Shown here one piece after another: positions 1 to 9,326 of a stretch of DNA of 64,000 nt. Both the position numbers and the translations under genes were made by a program. Every line of letters starts with the position of its first letter. Position 1 is the stretch's first letter. This DNA comes from Candidatus Binatia bacterium. Its GTDB lineage: Bacteria; Desulfobacterota; Binatia; UBA12015. Below the pieces are notes generated by a model that ran no database searches, had not been told where the DNA came from, and was given only the letters and a program-made list of their open reading frames with translations. The stretch spans positions 1-64,000 of the forward strand of contig JAQWRY010000073.1 in the NCBI GenBank assembly GCA_029243485.1. The letters are read 5' to 3'.

Positions 1-169
1 TCCATTGGGGCGACCGGTGGAGCGACGGGCCTCTTCGAGCACGCAAGTGATCGCCTTGCCGCGCGTCGGTGGCCTCCAGCATCGGTACGCGTGGGCGGAG
101 GCGGCGTGATCGTGTCGCGGACGGGTTCTGAGAACGCACAGGGAGCAATGAGGCAAGCCCGGGAACGGC

Positions 170-1966
170 TCAATCAGCTCTTCGGGGTCGACACGGCGGC
201 GCCGCCCGCAGTTCCTCAAGCTGGTAGACCGTGAGAAACTTGTCCTGGAAATGAGGCCGCGGCCGCAGGCGCTTCGCGAACGGACTCGTCGGCGACAGGC
301 GGTCGTGGTGCACGACGACGAAACGGAAACCGTCGAGCGCGAGCCCGTCGAGCGCCGCGGCCGTTTTGGCGAGAGAGGCCGCGCCGCATGGGGGGTGTAC
401 GCCACGCTTCCAATGCGAGAGCAGGTAGTTCGCATCGACGTACCGATACGCATTCGCCGGCATTCGTCCGGAGATCCCCTCGGCGATCGGTCTCCCGTGG
501 ATCGACTGGAGGTACATGTACCGCTTCGATGGCTCCCGTCCCATCGGGAGATCGATCAGGGCGCCGCCGTTTGGTTCCGCCCGGAGCGTTTGGTGGAAGG
601 GGCTCGCCTCGAGCAGGGCTCCTCGGTAGGGCCCGTTCGAATACTCGAAGAGTAGGAGGGCGCAGCCCGCGGTCGCGAGGACCGCTACGGTGCGCCGTGA
701 ACGGTCTCGCAGGAAACGGTCCAGCCCCAACGCGGCGCAGACGGCAAGTGGTAGCAGGGCACCGAGCATGAAGTAGTCGGGGCGTCCGACGGCTCGAATG
801 GGCGGCAGCCAGGCGACGAAGGCTCCTGGTAGAGGGATCGAGTCGTAGACGTGCCCGTTCAGTCGGAGGACCGGGCCGAGGCTGAGCAACACGAAGCCGA
901 CCCCAATCGAGAACCACAGCACGACCCGGGCTCGAGCTGTCGACCGAGCGAGCGCGAAGAGGGTGAGAAGGAGGGGAAGGGCCCCAAGGTACGCCGGCCA
1001 CTTCCTGTTCATGCCGAACGCCGCTGTGACCTTCGCCACAAGGGGTCCGAACACGGGATGGAAACGCGGGGGCGTAACGAGCGATAGGAGGTCGGTTTGC
1101 CGGCTGTCGGCGCGGTACTTCGACTCGATCGCGAACGAGAGCCCGTCGCCGTCGAAGAAGATCGGCGTGAGACGGATAGCGAGAGTCACCGCGCAGACCA
1201 CTCCGAACGCAAGGGCAACGCGCCAAAAGCCCGCGGTACACCATCGCTGTCTGGTCAGCGCGCCGTGCAACGCGAGCGGCCCTACCGTCAAGATCGTAAA
1301 GACCATGATGTACAGGCTGGTGAAGGTTGCGAGGCTCAGCATCAGCGACGCCGCGACGGCGCGCCCTACGCTCGCGCGTTCGATTGCCTGGATCGTCAGC
1401 AGGGCGGTGAGCGGGATCGGAAACAGGTGCGCCAGGTCGGGATGCCCGCCGGACTGCGTGAGTGCATACGGCGCGAACCCGTAAACCAATCCACCGAAGA
1501 TCGCCCCGGCGCGCTGATCGACCATCGTTCGAATCAGGAGGTACGCGCCGTAGGCGTTGCCGAAGACGGCGACGAGGATGCTTAGATTGTAGGCGACCAC
1601 GCGGTCGACGACCGTGCCCAGCGTCGCCGAAGCCGAAGCGACGGTCCAGCTGATGCTGTGATACGACAGGTCGAGTCCGATCGGGTGGAAGAGCAGGTCG
1701 GAGCGCGTGAAGGACAACTCGGGGAAGGCGTGCGTCGCGACCCACCAATTGTCCCAGAGCTTGGCGTAGGTGTCGTCGTCGTGGCTAGCGAGCCACAAGC
1801 CGTCCAGGTTTGCGACGATGGGCCAGGTCATCACCGCGGTTGCGACTGCGAACAGGGCGAGCGGGCCGGAGTCACGCCGCAACCACTCGAACCACGCTCG
1901 GCCCAGAGCGCCGATCGTTCGCCGGGTCTCCGTCCCGCTCGCTGTGGGTTCCCGTTGGCTCGGCAC
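170..1966 (-). CDS. Multi-pass membrane protein, GT-C glycosyltransferase-like
   Basis: A 598-aa protein dominated by hydrophobic segments (roughly 10-12 predicted from residue 35 to 440) followed by a soluble C-terminal part of about 150 residues. The first loop after the first membrane segment carries an acidic SHDDDTY stretch, the usual place for the catalytic acid in GT-C fold glycosyltransferases that use lipid-linked sugars. That architecture suggests transfer of a sugar on the outer face of the cytoplasmic membrane, but no family-specific motif was recognised. It lies upstream of nothing obvious; the next gene on the same strand is a sulfatase-fold lipoprotein starting 2.3 kb away. Membrane location is solid, enzymatic role is inference. 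Confidence 0.7.
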   Translation of the reverse strand: MPSQREPTASGTETRRTIGALGRAWFEWLRRDSGPLALFAVATAVMTWPIVANLDGLWLASHDDDTYAKLWDNWWVATHAFPELSFTRSDLLFHPIGLDLSYHSISWTVASASATLGTVVDRVVAYNLSILVAVFGNAYGAYLLIRTMVDQRAGAIFGGLVYGFAPYALTQSGGHPDLAHLFPIPLTALLTIQAIERASVGRAVAASLMLSLATFTSLYIMVFTILTVGPLALHGALTRQRWCTAGFWRVALAFGVVCAVTLAIRLTPIFFDGDGLSFAIESKYRADSRQTDLLSLVTPPRFHPVFGPLVAKVTAAFGMNRKWPAYLGALPLLLTLFALARSTARARVVLWFSIGVGFVLLSLGPVLRLNGHVYDSIPLPGAFVAWLPPIRAVGRPDYFMLGALLPLAVCAALGLDRFLRDRSRRTVAVLATAGCALLLFEYSNGPYRGALLEASPFHQTLRAEPNGGALIDLPMGREPSKRYMYLQSIHGRPIAEGISGRMPANAYRYVDANYLLSHWKRGVHPPCGAASLAKTAAALDGLALDGFRFVVVHHDRLSPTSPFAKRLRPRPHFQDKFLTVYQLEELRAAPPCRPRRAD

Positions 1967-2106
1967 GGGAGGACCCTACAAGGCCGCGAGCGGAGTGCCC
2001 AACGTTTCAGACCATGCCCGCGCGTATCGCGCACGATGCACGCGGCAGCGGGGGACACGACGCTTCGGTAACGGACCGCTTGGTCCCTCTGTCGAAGCTC
2101 TCGTCC

Positions 2107-4260
2107 TCAGAAGGCGTAGCCCAGCGCCCGCAGCCTCTCGGCGAGCGCCTCGTCGACCTTGCCGGCGTCGAGTGCCTCTCCCGGCTGCACGTACCAGATC
2201 CGCAGATGGGTCTCGCCGGCGTCGGCGACGCACGCGATGGCCTCGCCCGACTCCACGGTTGCCTCCGCGAACAACGATTCCAGGGGAGGGATCGGCCCGC
2301 GCCGAAGCGTGCTGCTGTTGCCGAGGGCGTAGGGGAGACTTCCGGACGCCGACCGGATCCACGAGCCGCCCTGGCTCAGCCCCGCGGCGTCGATCAGCAG
2401 CTCGTCCTCGTCATTGAAGTACGCGCCTTCCTTCCCCTGTCGGTCGAGCCGCGAGCGGTAAGTCGGCTCGAGTCCGAGGTCGACGTGCAGCTCACCCGCG
2501 CGTTCGCTCAGTGCGTCGCCGGCTTCGAGAGCGCGCGGCTGCACCGCTTCGGGCCGTACAGAAAGAACGAGGTTCACATCCGAAGGGCCCTCGTGCCCGC
2601 ACACCCGGACGTGCAGATCCTCCTCACTCGCAACTGTCGCCGAGTCGAGCAACGTTCGTAGCTCCGTGGCCTTCTCCCGATCGGTCTCGACCCGATTCTG
2701 GAGCTCGCCTGGATCTTCGCCCAGGTGAAAGAGCATCTCCCGGTTTTCGAGCTCGTCGCGGATCAGCTTCCAAGGCCCGTCGACGACGGCGGCCAGCCGT
2801 TTGCCGTCGACGCGCAACGTCGCTACGTGCGGCCTCCGCCCGAGGCTCGGGGTGTTCTCCACGGCAAGAACGTCCGTCGGCTTCAGGTCTTCGGGAAGGG
2901 GGAGATCCAACGCGTTCAGCACTGTCGCCGGAAAGTCCGCCAGCGCCACGTAGTCGTCGATCCGCGTACCGGCCAGCGCGTTGCCCGGAAGCTTGAGCCA
3001 CGCAGGTACGTGGAGCATCTCCTCGTAGAGAGTCTTCCCATGACGCACGCCACCGTGTTCGCCAAACTCCTCGCCGTGGTCGGAGACAACGAGGATCAAC
3101 GCATCGTCGTACAGCCCGCGGGTGTCCAAGAAGCGGAAGAAGCGGCCGAGCTCGCGGTTTACGTCGAAGATCTCGCCCACATAGGCCAGATACCGTCGGC
3201 GCTTCGCTCGCTTTGCCGGGAGAATGTCCACCGCGGCCTTGGCGGCTGCGCGGCCCCATTTTCCCGGACGATACGGCACGTGGGGGTCGATGACGTGGAT
3301 GTAGTGGAACGCGGCGTGGCCCTCGTTTCCTTCCACCGCGTCCTGGACCTGCAGGAAGACCGTTCTTCCGTCGGGCTTTGCCCGATTCCACTCCCCGGTC
3401 CCGAGATCCTTAAAGACGTCGAAGCCGCGCGCGAATCCCCAGACCGGAAGAACGTTGGGATTCGTCGTCCAGCCCATTGTCACGTAGTGACTGTCCTGGA
3501 AGACCTCCGGCAGTGTGACGAGTTCGGTGCCCAGGATGTCGTAGCGCCCGAAGACCCGGTGGCGCATGGGCGAGACTCCCGTGAGAAGGCTCGCGACCGA
3601 GGGGCGTGTCCATGACGTCGGTGCGCGCGCGCGTTCGAATGTAATTCCGTCTCGTTGTAGGCGGCCGACCCCGTCTCGGAGCTTGCCTTCCGCCGAGAAG
3701 GTCCGAACCTCTCTGATGCGCGTGGTGTCCACGACGATCACGAAGACCAAAGGGAGACCCTGCGGGGCCTCGCTGCCGATGAGAAGGGGCGAGGAGATGC
3801 ACACCGTGTCGTCCTCACGGACCGAGGACCAGTCGACGTCGAGGACCGCGTCACGGTAGAGCCCTTCGAGGGGCAGCTCGCAGGCGTGCCACTGGTTAGC
3901 CGCCGTCGGCTCACCGAGATCGACGGCGCAGCGGCGCTCCGACTGCGCCAGGAACCGTCGACCATCGCGCAGCCTGAGCTCGACGCTACCGGAATCCATC
4001 GGACGCGTGGACGAGACGCTCACGTCGACGTGTAACGTGCCGCGCGCAAGGTCCCCGAGTTCCACGTCGCCCGGCTTTTCGAGGCAGAATCCGAGCCGCG
4101 TGGTACCGGCCACGTCTACCGGGGCGAGCTCGACGTCGGGCGAGCCCTCGAGCGGACGTTCAAGACCCGCGTCCGGAGTCGAGCAGGCGAGCGCGGCGAT
4201 CGCGAACCAGACGAGTCCGGCCCACGAGCGTGTCGCACCGGTGAACGAGGAGGCCGGCAT
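2107..4260 (-). CDS. Sulfatase / alkaline-phosphatase superfamily lipoprotein with Thr at the nucleophile position
   Basis: A 717-aa exported hydrolase. I chose the ATG at 4260 rather than the longer frame starting at 4452, because only the shorter form begins with a lipoprotein signal (hydrophobic run ending LACS) and the extra upstream codons encode a decayed GST in the same frame. The core has the superfamily metal sites: an early VDTTR, an IDPHVPY segment and VSDHGEEFGEHGG. Where classical sulfatases have C-x-P-S-R before LLTG, this protein has T-R-P-S-V before ASLLTG, so it cannot form formylglycine there; a Thr nucleophile is used by phosphoglycerol-transferase members such as LtaS. Substrate is unknown; phosphoester or phosphoglycerol chemistry is as likely as sulfate ester cleavage. 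Confidence 0.85.
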   Translation of the reverse strand: MPASSFTGATRSWAGLVWFAIAALACSTPDAGLERPLEGSPDVELAPVDVAGTTRLGFCLEKPGDVELGDLARGTLHVDVSVSSTRPMDSGSVELRLRDGRRFLAQSERRCAVDLGEPTAANQWHACELPLEGLYRDAVLDVDWSSVREDDTVCISSPLLIGSEAPQGLPLVFVIVVDTTRIREVRTFSAEGKLRDGVGRLQRDGITFERARAPTSWTRPSVASLLTGVSPMRHRVFGRYDILGTELVTLPEVFQDSHYVTMGWTTNPNVLPVWGFARGFDVFKDLGTGEWNRAKPDGRTVFLQVQDAVEGNEGHAAFHYIHVIDPHVPYRPGKWGRAAAKAAVDILPAKRAKRRRYLAYVGEIFDVNRELGRFFRFLDTRGLYDDALILVVSDHGEEFGEHGGVRHGKTLYEEMLHVPAWLKLPGNALAGTRIDDYVALADFPATVLNALDLPLPEDLKPTDVLAVENTPSLGRRPHVATLRVDGKRLAAVVDGPWKLIRDELENREMLFHLGEDPGELQNRVETDREKATELRTLLDSATVASEEDLHVRVCGHEGPSDVNLVLSVRPEAVQPRALEAGDALSERAGELHVDLGLEPTYRSRLDRQGKEGAYFNDEDELLIDAAGLSQGGSWIRSASGSLPYALGNSSTLRRGPIPPLESLFAEATVESGEAIACVADAGETHLRIWYVQPGEALDAGKVDEALAERLRALGYAF

Positions 4261-4328
4261 GAGCGATAAGCCCCAATCCATAGCAGCCCGGAACCCGGCC
4301 GACAGCGGCGAGCGCGGTCGGCCCAGGT

Positions 4329-4600
4329 TCAGCCGGCTCTGTGGATGCGCCGCGCGATGAAGAGGTTGCCGGGCGCGACCACCTCCTACCTCGACCTCGA
4401 GACCGGTGTGGCGGAAGTTGGCGAAGGCGCCGCCGATCGCGGCGTCTGCCACGCTGAACGCGTCACCGACCAGGTACTCGTGGTCTCCGATGGTTTCGTC
4501 GAGTTAGGCGAACATTTCGGGGAGGTTCGCGAGAGCCTTCGCGACCGAGCACTCCTGCTTTCCGACCTGACTCCACGTCACGGCTCTGCGCTCCGCGTGG
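4329..4600 (-). pseudogene. Remnant of a glutathione S-transferase C-terminal domain
   Basis: Reading leftward from about 4600, the translation contains VAKALANLPEMFA, then an in-frame TAA, then LDETIGDHEYLVGDAFSVAD and AIGGAFANFRHTGLEV, which match the C-terminal helical domain of GSTs (the conserved D-x-F-S-x-A-D and A-x-F-x-N-F-R-x-x-G elements). After the valine-rich end the frame is lost and continues one base out of phase as NLFIARRIHRAG to a TGA. So one nonsense and one frameshift lesion are visible, and the thioredoxin-fold half is missing. It is squeezed between the aldo/keto reductase stop and the sulfatase start. Confidence 0.6.
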
Positions 4601-4605
4601 TGTGG

Positions 4606-6177
4606 CTAGACGAGGGTCAGTAAGTCGTGTGCGCCCTGGAGCCGCTCCTTGATCGGGATGCCCACCGGGCAGGAGCCGAGGCACGGGGCGGGGCAGGTCG
4701 CACAGAGCGACGCATTCTTGTCGAGCTTCGCGTAGGCTTCGAGGCCGACGCGCTCCGCGCGGTAATCCTCGAAGTACATCCGGTGACGGAGGATGTCGTT
4801 GATCGCGAGTTCCTCGGGGCAGGAGTCGAGACAGTCGCCGCAGTGCGGGGTGCAGTAGCTGCCGAGGATCTGCTGGTCGTACCGCTCGAGCCGCGCGACG
4901 TCGGTGCCGCCTGCCTTCTTGCCCGAGGCGTAGAGGTACTCGTCGACGTGTTGCATGTCCGAGAACGAGATCACCGCACACGACACGTTCGGGTTAGAGT
5001 GCACCCATTTGAGAGCCGACTGCGCGTAGGAACTCGCGTCGTCCCGGAAGCCCTCGAGCCCGTGGTGCTTTGCGCCCTTCAGCGTCTTCATTGCAACGAC
5101 GCCCATGTCCTGCTCGTTGCGCGCCTTCTCGATGAGTGTGCCGAGTTCCGACCAGATCCCGTGGTGGTAGGCGACCATCATGACGTCGAACTTGCCGGAT
5201 TCGATGGCAGTCGTGGCGACCTCGGGTAGACGGGGCGTGTGGCTCGAGAAGCCGAGGAAGCGGGCCTTGCCTTCGTCGCGAAGCTGCTCGAACGCGGTGT
5301 GCATGTTCGGATCCATCAACCGATCGACCTCGTCGCACGAGTGGACGTGAACCAGGTCGACGTAGTCGGTGCCGAGCCGCCCGAGGCTCTCGTCGATCAC
5401 CTCTTTGTAGCGCTCGACGGGCGATCCTGCGGGAAGGTGGCCGATGGGGGTGCAGAACTTCGTGGCGAGGAAGACGCTGTCGCGTGGCACGCCTTGGAGC
5501 GCGCGACCGACAGCCGCTTCACTTCCGGCCCCGGCGTAGTCTGGCGCGGTGTCGATATAGTTGATGCCTCGCTCGAGAGCGAGCTGGACGATCTTGGTAC
5601 CGGATTCGCCGCGGAGCGACCCCGTTCCGAGAACGGTGTCCGAGACCGGCCACTCGGTGCGTCCGAGTCGGCCGTAGGCGGCTACCCGGCTGCCTTTCCA
5701 CTCGTCTTCCCAGACGGGGTGCGTCTTCACAACGTCGCCGCCGAAGACTTCGGTCACGGGTCGGTTCCAGCCGGGCTTCCCGGTGCCGAGACCGAAGAGC
5801 GCTCGGCCGAGCATGCCCGTGCCGCCCGCGATCAGTGCGGTCGCGGCGGTCGCGGAGCTCGCGAGGAACCAGCGTCGGTCGGACCGCTCTCCCTCGACAC
5901 CCTCATTCTCCCGGTTCTGCGCGCGGATGGTTCCGCGCACGACGAAGAAGGTCGCGATCGCCATGGTGAGCACGAGCGCAAGGGCGAGGATCAATCCGCC
6001 GGCGGCCTTGTCGATCTTCGGCGAGACACTCGTCGCGACCGACTGGAGCGCGTCTCCGGCCGGGAAGTGGGACGAGTCGAGCCCGATCAACGAGTCGTAC
6101 AGCAGGCTTCCCGAAACAGTGAGACCGACGAGGCCGCTGATCGCGATCGCGGAGAGAATGATGGTCCTGGTTCGCAT
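4606..6177 (-). CDS. Membrane-anchored aldo/keto reductase with C-terminal Fe-S cluster domain
   Basis: A 523-aa protein. The ATG at 6177 is preceded by an AAGGGG ribosome site; the open frame continues upstream only through oxygenase wreckage. Order of parts: two hydrophobic segments near residues 7-30 and 60-82, a twin-arginine-like RRWFL followed by an Ala-rich hydrophobic run, then the aldo/keto reductase barrel with the expected Asp/Tyr (DTAPDY), Lys (LATKFC) and His (LVHVHS) of the catalytic tetrad, and a tail with two cysteine clusters (C-x3-C-x2-C-x3-CP and C-x2-C-x3-C-x3-CP) able to hold [4Fe-4S] centres. The barrel probably sits outside the cytoplasm, where NADPH is absent, so electrons may pass through the clusters instead. 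It is a paralogue of the gene at 9327-10583. Confidence 0.9.
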   Translation of the reverse strand: MRTRTIILSAIAISGLVGLTVSGSLLYDSLIGLDSSHFPAGDALQSVATSVSPKIDKAAGGLILALALVLTMAIATFFVVRGTIRAQNRENEGVEGERSDRRWFLASSATAATALIAGGTGMLGRALFGLGTGKPGWNRPVTEVFGGDVVKTHPVWEDEWKGSRVAAYGRLGRTEWPVSDTVLGTGSLRGESGTKIVQLALERGINYIDTAPDYAGAGSEAAVGRALQGVPRDSVFLATKFCTPIGHLPAGSPVERYKEVIDESLGRLGTDYVDLVHVHSCDEVDRLMDPNMHTAFEQLRDEGKARFLGFSSHTPRLPEVATTAIESGKFDVMMVAYHHGIWSELGTLIEKARNEQDMGVVAMKTLKGAKHHGLEGFRDDASSYAQSALKWVHSNPNVSCAVISFSDMQHVDEYLYASGKKAGGTDVARLERYDQQILGSYCTPHCGDCLDSCPEELAINDILRHRMYFEDYRAERVGLEAYAKLDKNASLCATCPAPCLGSCPVGIPIKERLQGAHDLLTLV

Positions 6178-6230
6178 GTAATCGCCCCTTCGTTTCGGTC
6201 GCCGCAGGTGCACGGGTCGCTCCAGAGCGA

Positions 6231-6674
6231 CTATACGAAAACGGGCTGCGAGTACAAAAACCAGACTGACGGTGCGGAGCTCACGACCTGCCCGGTGAAC
6301 GTCTCCAGAGGGGGCCGTCCGAGGGCCTCGCTGCAGGCGTTGTGGAAGTGATGCAGGCCGGGTTGGTTTCGCCCAAACACGATACCGTCGAGGGTTTCCC
6401 GGGGCCGGGTAGATGCGGATCAGCGACGCGCTGTTTTCGCCGACGTTGAATTGCACGTTCGGGAACTGGAAGTAGATCACGTTTGCGGACCCGGCGAGAC
6501 TCCACTCGCTCTTGGGCTTGGTACAGATGGCATCGATGCCCTGGAAGGCAAACGCGAAGCGTGGTTGGGGCCGAACTCTTCGTGCGAAAGTGCGTCGCCG
6601 AGGAGTGCGTCCACGTCGGGGGCGCCCTCCGGTCTCGGGTGGACCCACAGTTGGTCGCATTTCTCGACGGGCCA
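6231..6674 (-). pseudogene. Remnant of a Rieske aromatic-ring oxygenase alpha subunit
   Basis: Three fragments in different leftward frames resemble successive parts of the catalytic domain of Rieske oxygenase large subunits. From right to left: WPVEKCDQLWVHPRPEG then APDVDALLGDALSHEEFG (the segment after the Rieske centre), then SANVIYFQFPNVQFN and SASLIRIYP (core sheet, normally ending in a Phe-Pro or Tyr-Pro), then DGIVFGRNQPGLHHFHNAC running to a TAG at 6231-6233 (C-terminal helix with E-P-G/Q-P-G pattern). At least two frameshifts separate them, and the Rieske domain with its C-x-H and C-x2-H motifs is gone. Family assignment rests on pattern memory, so confidence is moderate. Confidence 0.5.
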
Positions 6675-6831
6675 TTACATCACGGGCGATTTATCGATCG
6701 CGATCGGCGTTTGGGCGCGGCCCGCGCCGCAGGAGAGGAGGGTCTGTGGCGCGGGCCGCGACGTGGCGTGCTGAGGGACACGCCTGGGTGTCGATTGGGT
6801 GCCTAAAAGTGACGGCGATCGGGTACGTGAC

Positions 6832-7233
6832 TTACGAACGTTCGGTTGGTTTTTTTGGAAGTCGCACGCCGGCAACGCGCGAACCCTGCGTTGCGGGCGC
6901 CTCGTTCGATGGGTCCTCGAGTCCCGTGCGCGGGGGGCAGTCGGGACAGCCTTGGACGACCTCGAGGCCCTGCTTCCCGTTGAGCCAACGGAACCGCATC
7001 TCCCCGCTGCAGCTGTCTTGGTCGAACGCGACACCGTCGGCCTTTGCGGGCGGGAACTCCCAATCGAGAGTGATCGGCGTCGAGTCGGGTGGGCTGATGG
7101 TGTCGTCGATGCAATCGCGGAAGCCGGGCAGGTACGTCGCGGCATCATCGAAGGTAGCGCGGGGCGAACCCTTGAGACCGACGGATACGATGCCGACTTG
7201 TTCGAACCCGTCGTCGGGACGCGGCGATCCGGA
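6832..7233 (-). pseudogene. Open frame of 133 codons without a usable start, probable gene fragment
   Basis: Between a TAG at 7234-7236 and a TAA at 6832-6834 the leftward frame stays open but contains no ATG, GTG or TTG near its beginning, so gene callers miss it. The translation looks protein-like rather than random: for example ITLDWEFPPAKADGVAFD, EMRFRWLNGKQGLEVVQGC and a CPDCPP motif. No family was recognised. It sits next to the Rieske oxygenase remnant in a gene-poor interval and is probably the 3-prime end of a deleted gene. Confidence 0.35.
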
Positions 7234-7334
7234 CTACCGCGGTGTCTCGACGTTCGGGAGGCTTCTCGCTGAGAGCTTGGAGGATGAGGCTCCGGGGCCC
7301 CTCATCCTGGTCACGGCGAGTTGAAGTGCATGTC

Positions 7335-7712
7335 TATGCTCCGCAAGATCGGCGCCGGGTGGGGAGGACCATCTCGCGATTGCGAACCTGCTCGGGGAGT
7401 CGAAGCTCTCCCGGTGGAACGGGGAGGGCGCGTGAGGCCACGAGCTCCTCTTCCTGCCGGATGACGATGGGGACTTCTTGGTCCGAGTGAACTTGGTGAC
7501 GGGCACGCGCGATGCGCCGATTGTCGAGTTGGCGTCGCAGATCTACCGTGGTCGCGGCGGTACGTTCGAGGTCGTCGAGGAGTTCCCGACGTTCGGAGGA
7601 ACCAAAGCGTCGGCCTTCGAGGCGGCAGGCGTGCAGTTGCTCTCGGTCGCCAACAGCCTTTCGCCATAGGCCGGTTTCCGGACGGATACAGTGATCTACC
7701 GCTTCGACCGCT
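7335..7712 (+). pseudogene. Decayed gene of unknown function
   Basis: The rightward frame reads DHLAIANLLGESKLSRWNG, meets a TGA at 7434-7436, and continues in the same frame as HELLFLPDDDGDFLVRVNLV and then ASQIYRGRGGTFEVVEEFPT, ending at a TAG near 7667; a further coding-like piece, GFRTDTVIYRFDR, continues one frame over to a stop at about 7712. The smooth protein character across the stop and the shift indicates a broken gene. The family is not recognised. Confidence 0.35.
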
Positions 7713-7729
7713 GACGTTTGTCGTCGCGG

Positions 7730-9160
7730 CTACGATTCCGGCCCGCTGCCGCGAACCGTCGTCGTCGAACGGCCGTCCTCCACGACGCAGGTGGTCGACT
7801 CCGTCTGTGACTGGGTGGGGTAGTAGAAGGCGAACAGGTTGCAGTGCTCGTTCTCGTCGGTGAACGGGCCGAACTCGTAGTCCCGGTCGCTGCGGTTGTC
7901 GTAGGTGCAGGTCCACCGAAGGCTCTCGTCGGTCTCGAATGTGGGCAAGGACATCGGAGAGTAGATCCGGAACTCCGGATCTTCATATCCCTCGTACTCG
8001 TACAAGGGCGGGCTGGCCGGGGCTCCGCCGTGCAGGCGCTCGGTCAGGAAGTGGCGTCCCCGGTAGTGGTAGTGCCCGGTCATGGCCATGATGTTGATCG
8101 GCTCCGGGAACGTGCACTCTCCGCTGCGCCTGGAGATCGAGTTCGCCGGGACGAGGACATCACGGTCCTGACCGAAGATGGACCCGGCGTGCGCTATTAC
8201 TCTGTCTTCGGGCACGGTGTGCAAATTGACGAGCACGCGGGGCTTACCCAAGGTCTCGAGTCCGCCCACGTTTACGAAGTGTGTTTGCAGCAGAAGCTGC
8301 TCGCCTGCACGGAAGTGAAAGGCGACCCCTTCCGGGAGCTGCCAGTCGGTGCGCGCGAGCTGTGCGGCCGCGACGAGTTCCCACTGGTTGAAGTCGAGCG
8401 TGTAGTCGCAGTCGAACGATTCGTCGCGGAGATCGAGACCGGCGTCGAACGGGCGGTAGAGATGGATGTGGTGACTGCCGCCCGAAACTGCGACCTCGAA
8501 CCGGTTCACCTCGAGGGAGACGTCGCTGTCGAGCTTGAACGTGTGGCACCGAGTCTCTTCGCTTCCGAGGGGGAGTGGGCGCGACGTGACGTCGAGCTGC
8601 ACCCCGGTGCTCGGGGGTTCGAGCTCCTGTACTCCGTCGTCGGTTTCGGTCCCGAGGGCTCGGCCGTCGTCGCCGGCGACGCGGCCGGTGCGCGGAGCGC
8701 CGGCGAGGATCCACGCGCGGACCACCTGGGCTGTGTACTCGTCCAGCGGCGGCCCGCCGTAGGGCATGGCGACGCCGAGGTCGGGCGGTAGCTCGTCTTC
8801 GATCTTGTGGCACAGGAGGCTGCTCTCGGGGTCGCCGGGCAGGACGCGGCGCATCCCGGCGTCAGCTGCTGCGGGGTAGGACGGGGTGACGTCGACGAGC
8901 TGTTCGTACGAGAGCCCGGGCTCCAGGATCAGGTCGGCCGCGCGGCCTTCGGAGCTGTGGCAAGACTCGGAAGCGCAGCTGGCCGAGAAGACCTCCTCTT
9001 GAAGTCGGTCGAACGTGGACGACTCGGCCGGAGGCGGTTCGGGTACGGGCGCATTCGTCGCCGGCTCGCCGTTTCCGCCGCCGCACGCCAACAGGAGCGT
9101 GGCTGCCGTGGCGAACCCGATCCGGGCTGCGGTGCGCGTCTGTAAGATTTGATCCTTCAT
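7730..9160 (-). CDS. Lipoprotein with c-type heme motif and copper type II monooxygenase-like domain
   Basis: A 476-aa exported protein. The ATG at 9160 follows an AGAGGAC site and begins a lipoprotein signal ending LLLAC (Cys26). Residues 58-150 hold a short cytochrome c-like module: a C-x4-CH heme attachment motif at 62-68 and a distal-Met motif MPYGGPPL near 132. The rest resembles the bacterial relatives of peptidylglycine monooxygenase (copper type II, ascorbate-dependent fold), with HHIH in the first half and GHYHYRG in the second as likely copper ligands. A heme-to-copper electron path within one outer-membrane or periplasmic lipoprotein is the simplest reading. It is transcribed divergently from the Tat-exported aldo/keto reductase at 9327. 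Substrate is unknown. Confidence 0.8.
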   Translation of the reverse strand: MKDQILQTRTAARIGFATAATLLLACGGGNGEPATNAPVPEPPPAESSTFDRLQEEVFSASCASESCHSSEGRAADLILEPGLSYEQLVDVTPSYPAAADAGMRRVLPGDPESSLLCHKIEDELPPDLGVAMPYGGPPLDEYTAQVVRAWILAGAPRTGRVAGDDGRALGTETDDGVQELEPPSTGVQLDVTSRPLPLGSEETRCHTFKLDSDVSLEVNRFEVAVSGGSHHIHLYRPFDAGLDLRDESFDCDYTLDFNQWELVAAAQLARTDWQLPEGVAFHFRAGEQLLLQTHFVNVGGLETLGKPRVLVNLHTVPEDRVIAHAGSIFGQDRDVLVPANSISRRSGECTFPEPINIMAMTGHYHYRGRHFLTERLHGGAPASPPLYEYEGYEDPEFRIYSPMSLPTFETDESLRWTCTYDNRSDRDYEFGPFTDENEHCNLFAFYYPTQSQTESTTCVVEDGRSTTTVRGSGPES

Positions 9161-9280
9161 GTCCTCTGGCCATATTACCTGGGCCGGATCGACTGTGGAA
9201 CCAGGATTGGAAGCCCCGTTCTCACCGAGCTCTGCACTGTCCGTGGTGGCTTCCATGGGGAGACGTATGCGCGGCGTGTT

Positions 9281-9305
9281 TTCTTCGAAGAAGCTTCGGG
9301 ATACT
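9281..9305 (+). promoter_or_regulatory. Perfect palindrome before a possible -10 box in a divergent intergenic region
   Basis: The 166-bp gap between the divergent genes at 9160 and 9327 contains the 12-bp perfect palindrome TTCTTCGAAGAA (9281-9292), followed by GATACT (9300-9305) as a possible -10 element for the rightward gene. No good -35 was seen, so this is a candidate regulator-binding site only. Confidence 0.3.
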
Positions 9306-9326
9306 CTCGCGCGAGCAGGAGGAAAG

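Noticed and set aside
1-234. Rightward open frame from the window edge to a stop at 232-234
   Set aside because: It has some protein-like text but no recognised domain, overlaps the end of the membrane protein gene by 65 bases and cannot be started within the window.
4463-4981. Leftward frame of 172 aa
   Set aside because: Lies across the iron-sulfur tail of the reductase and is highly Arg-rich; a shadow frame.
6841-6860. T-run as a possible terminator
   Set aside because: A run of seven T is present, but there is no convincing stem before it.
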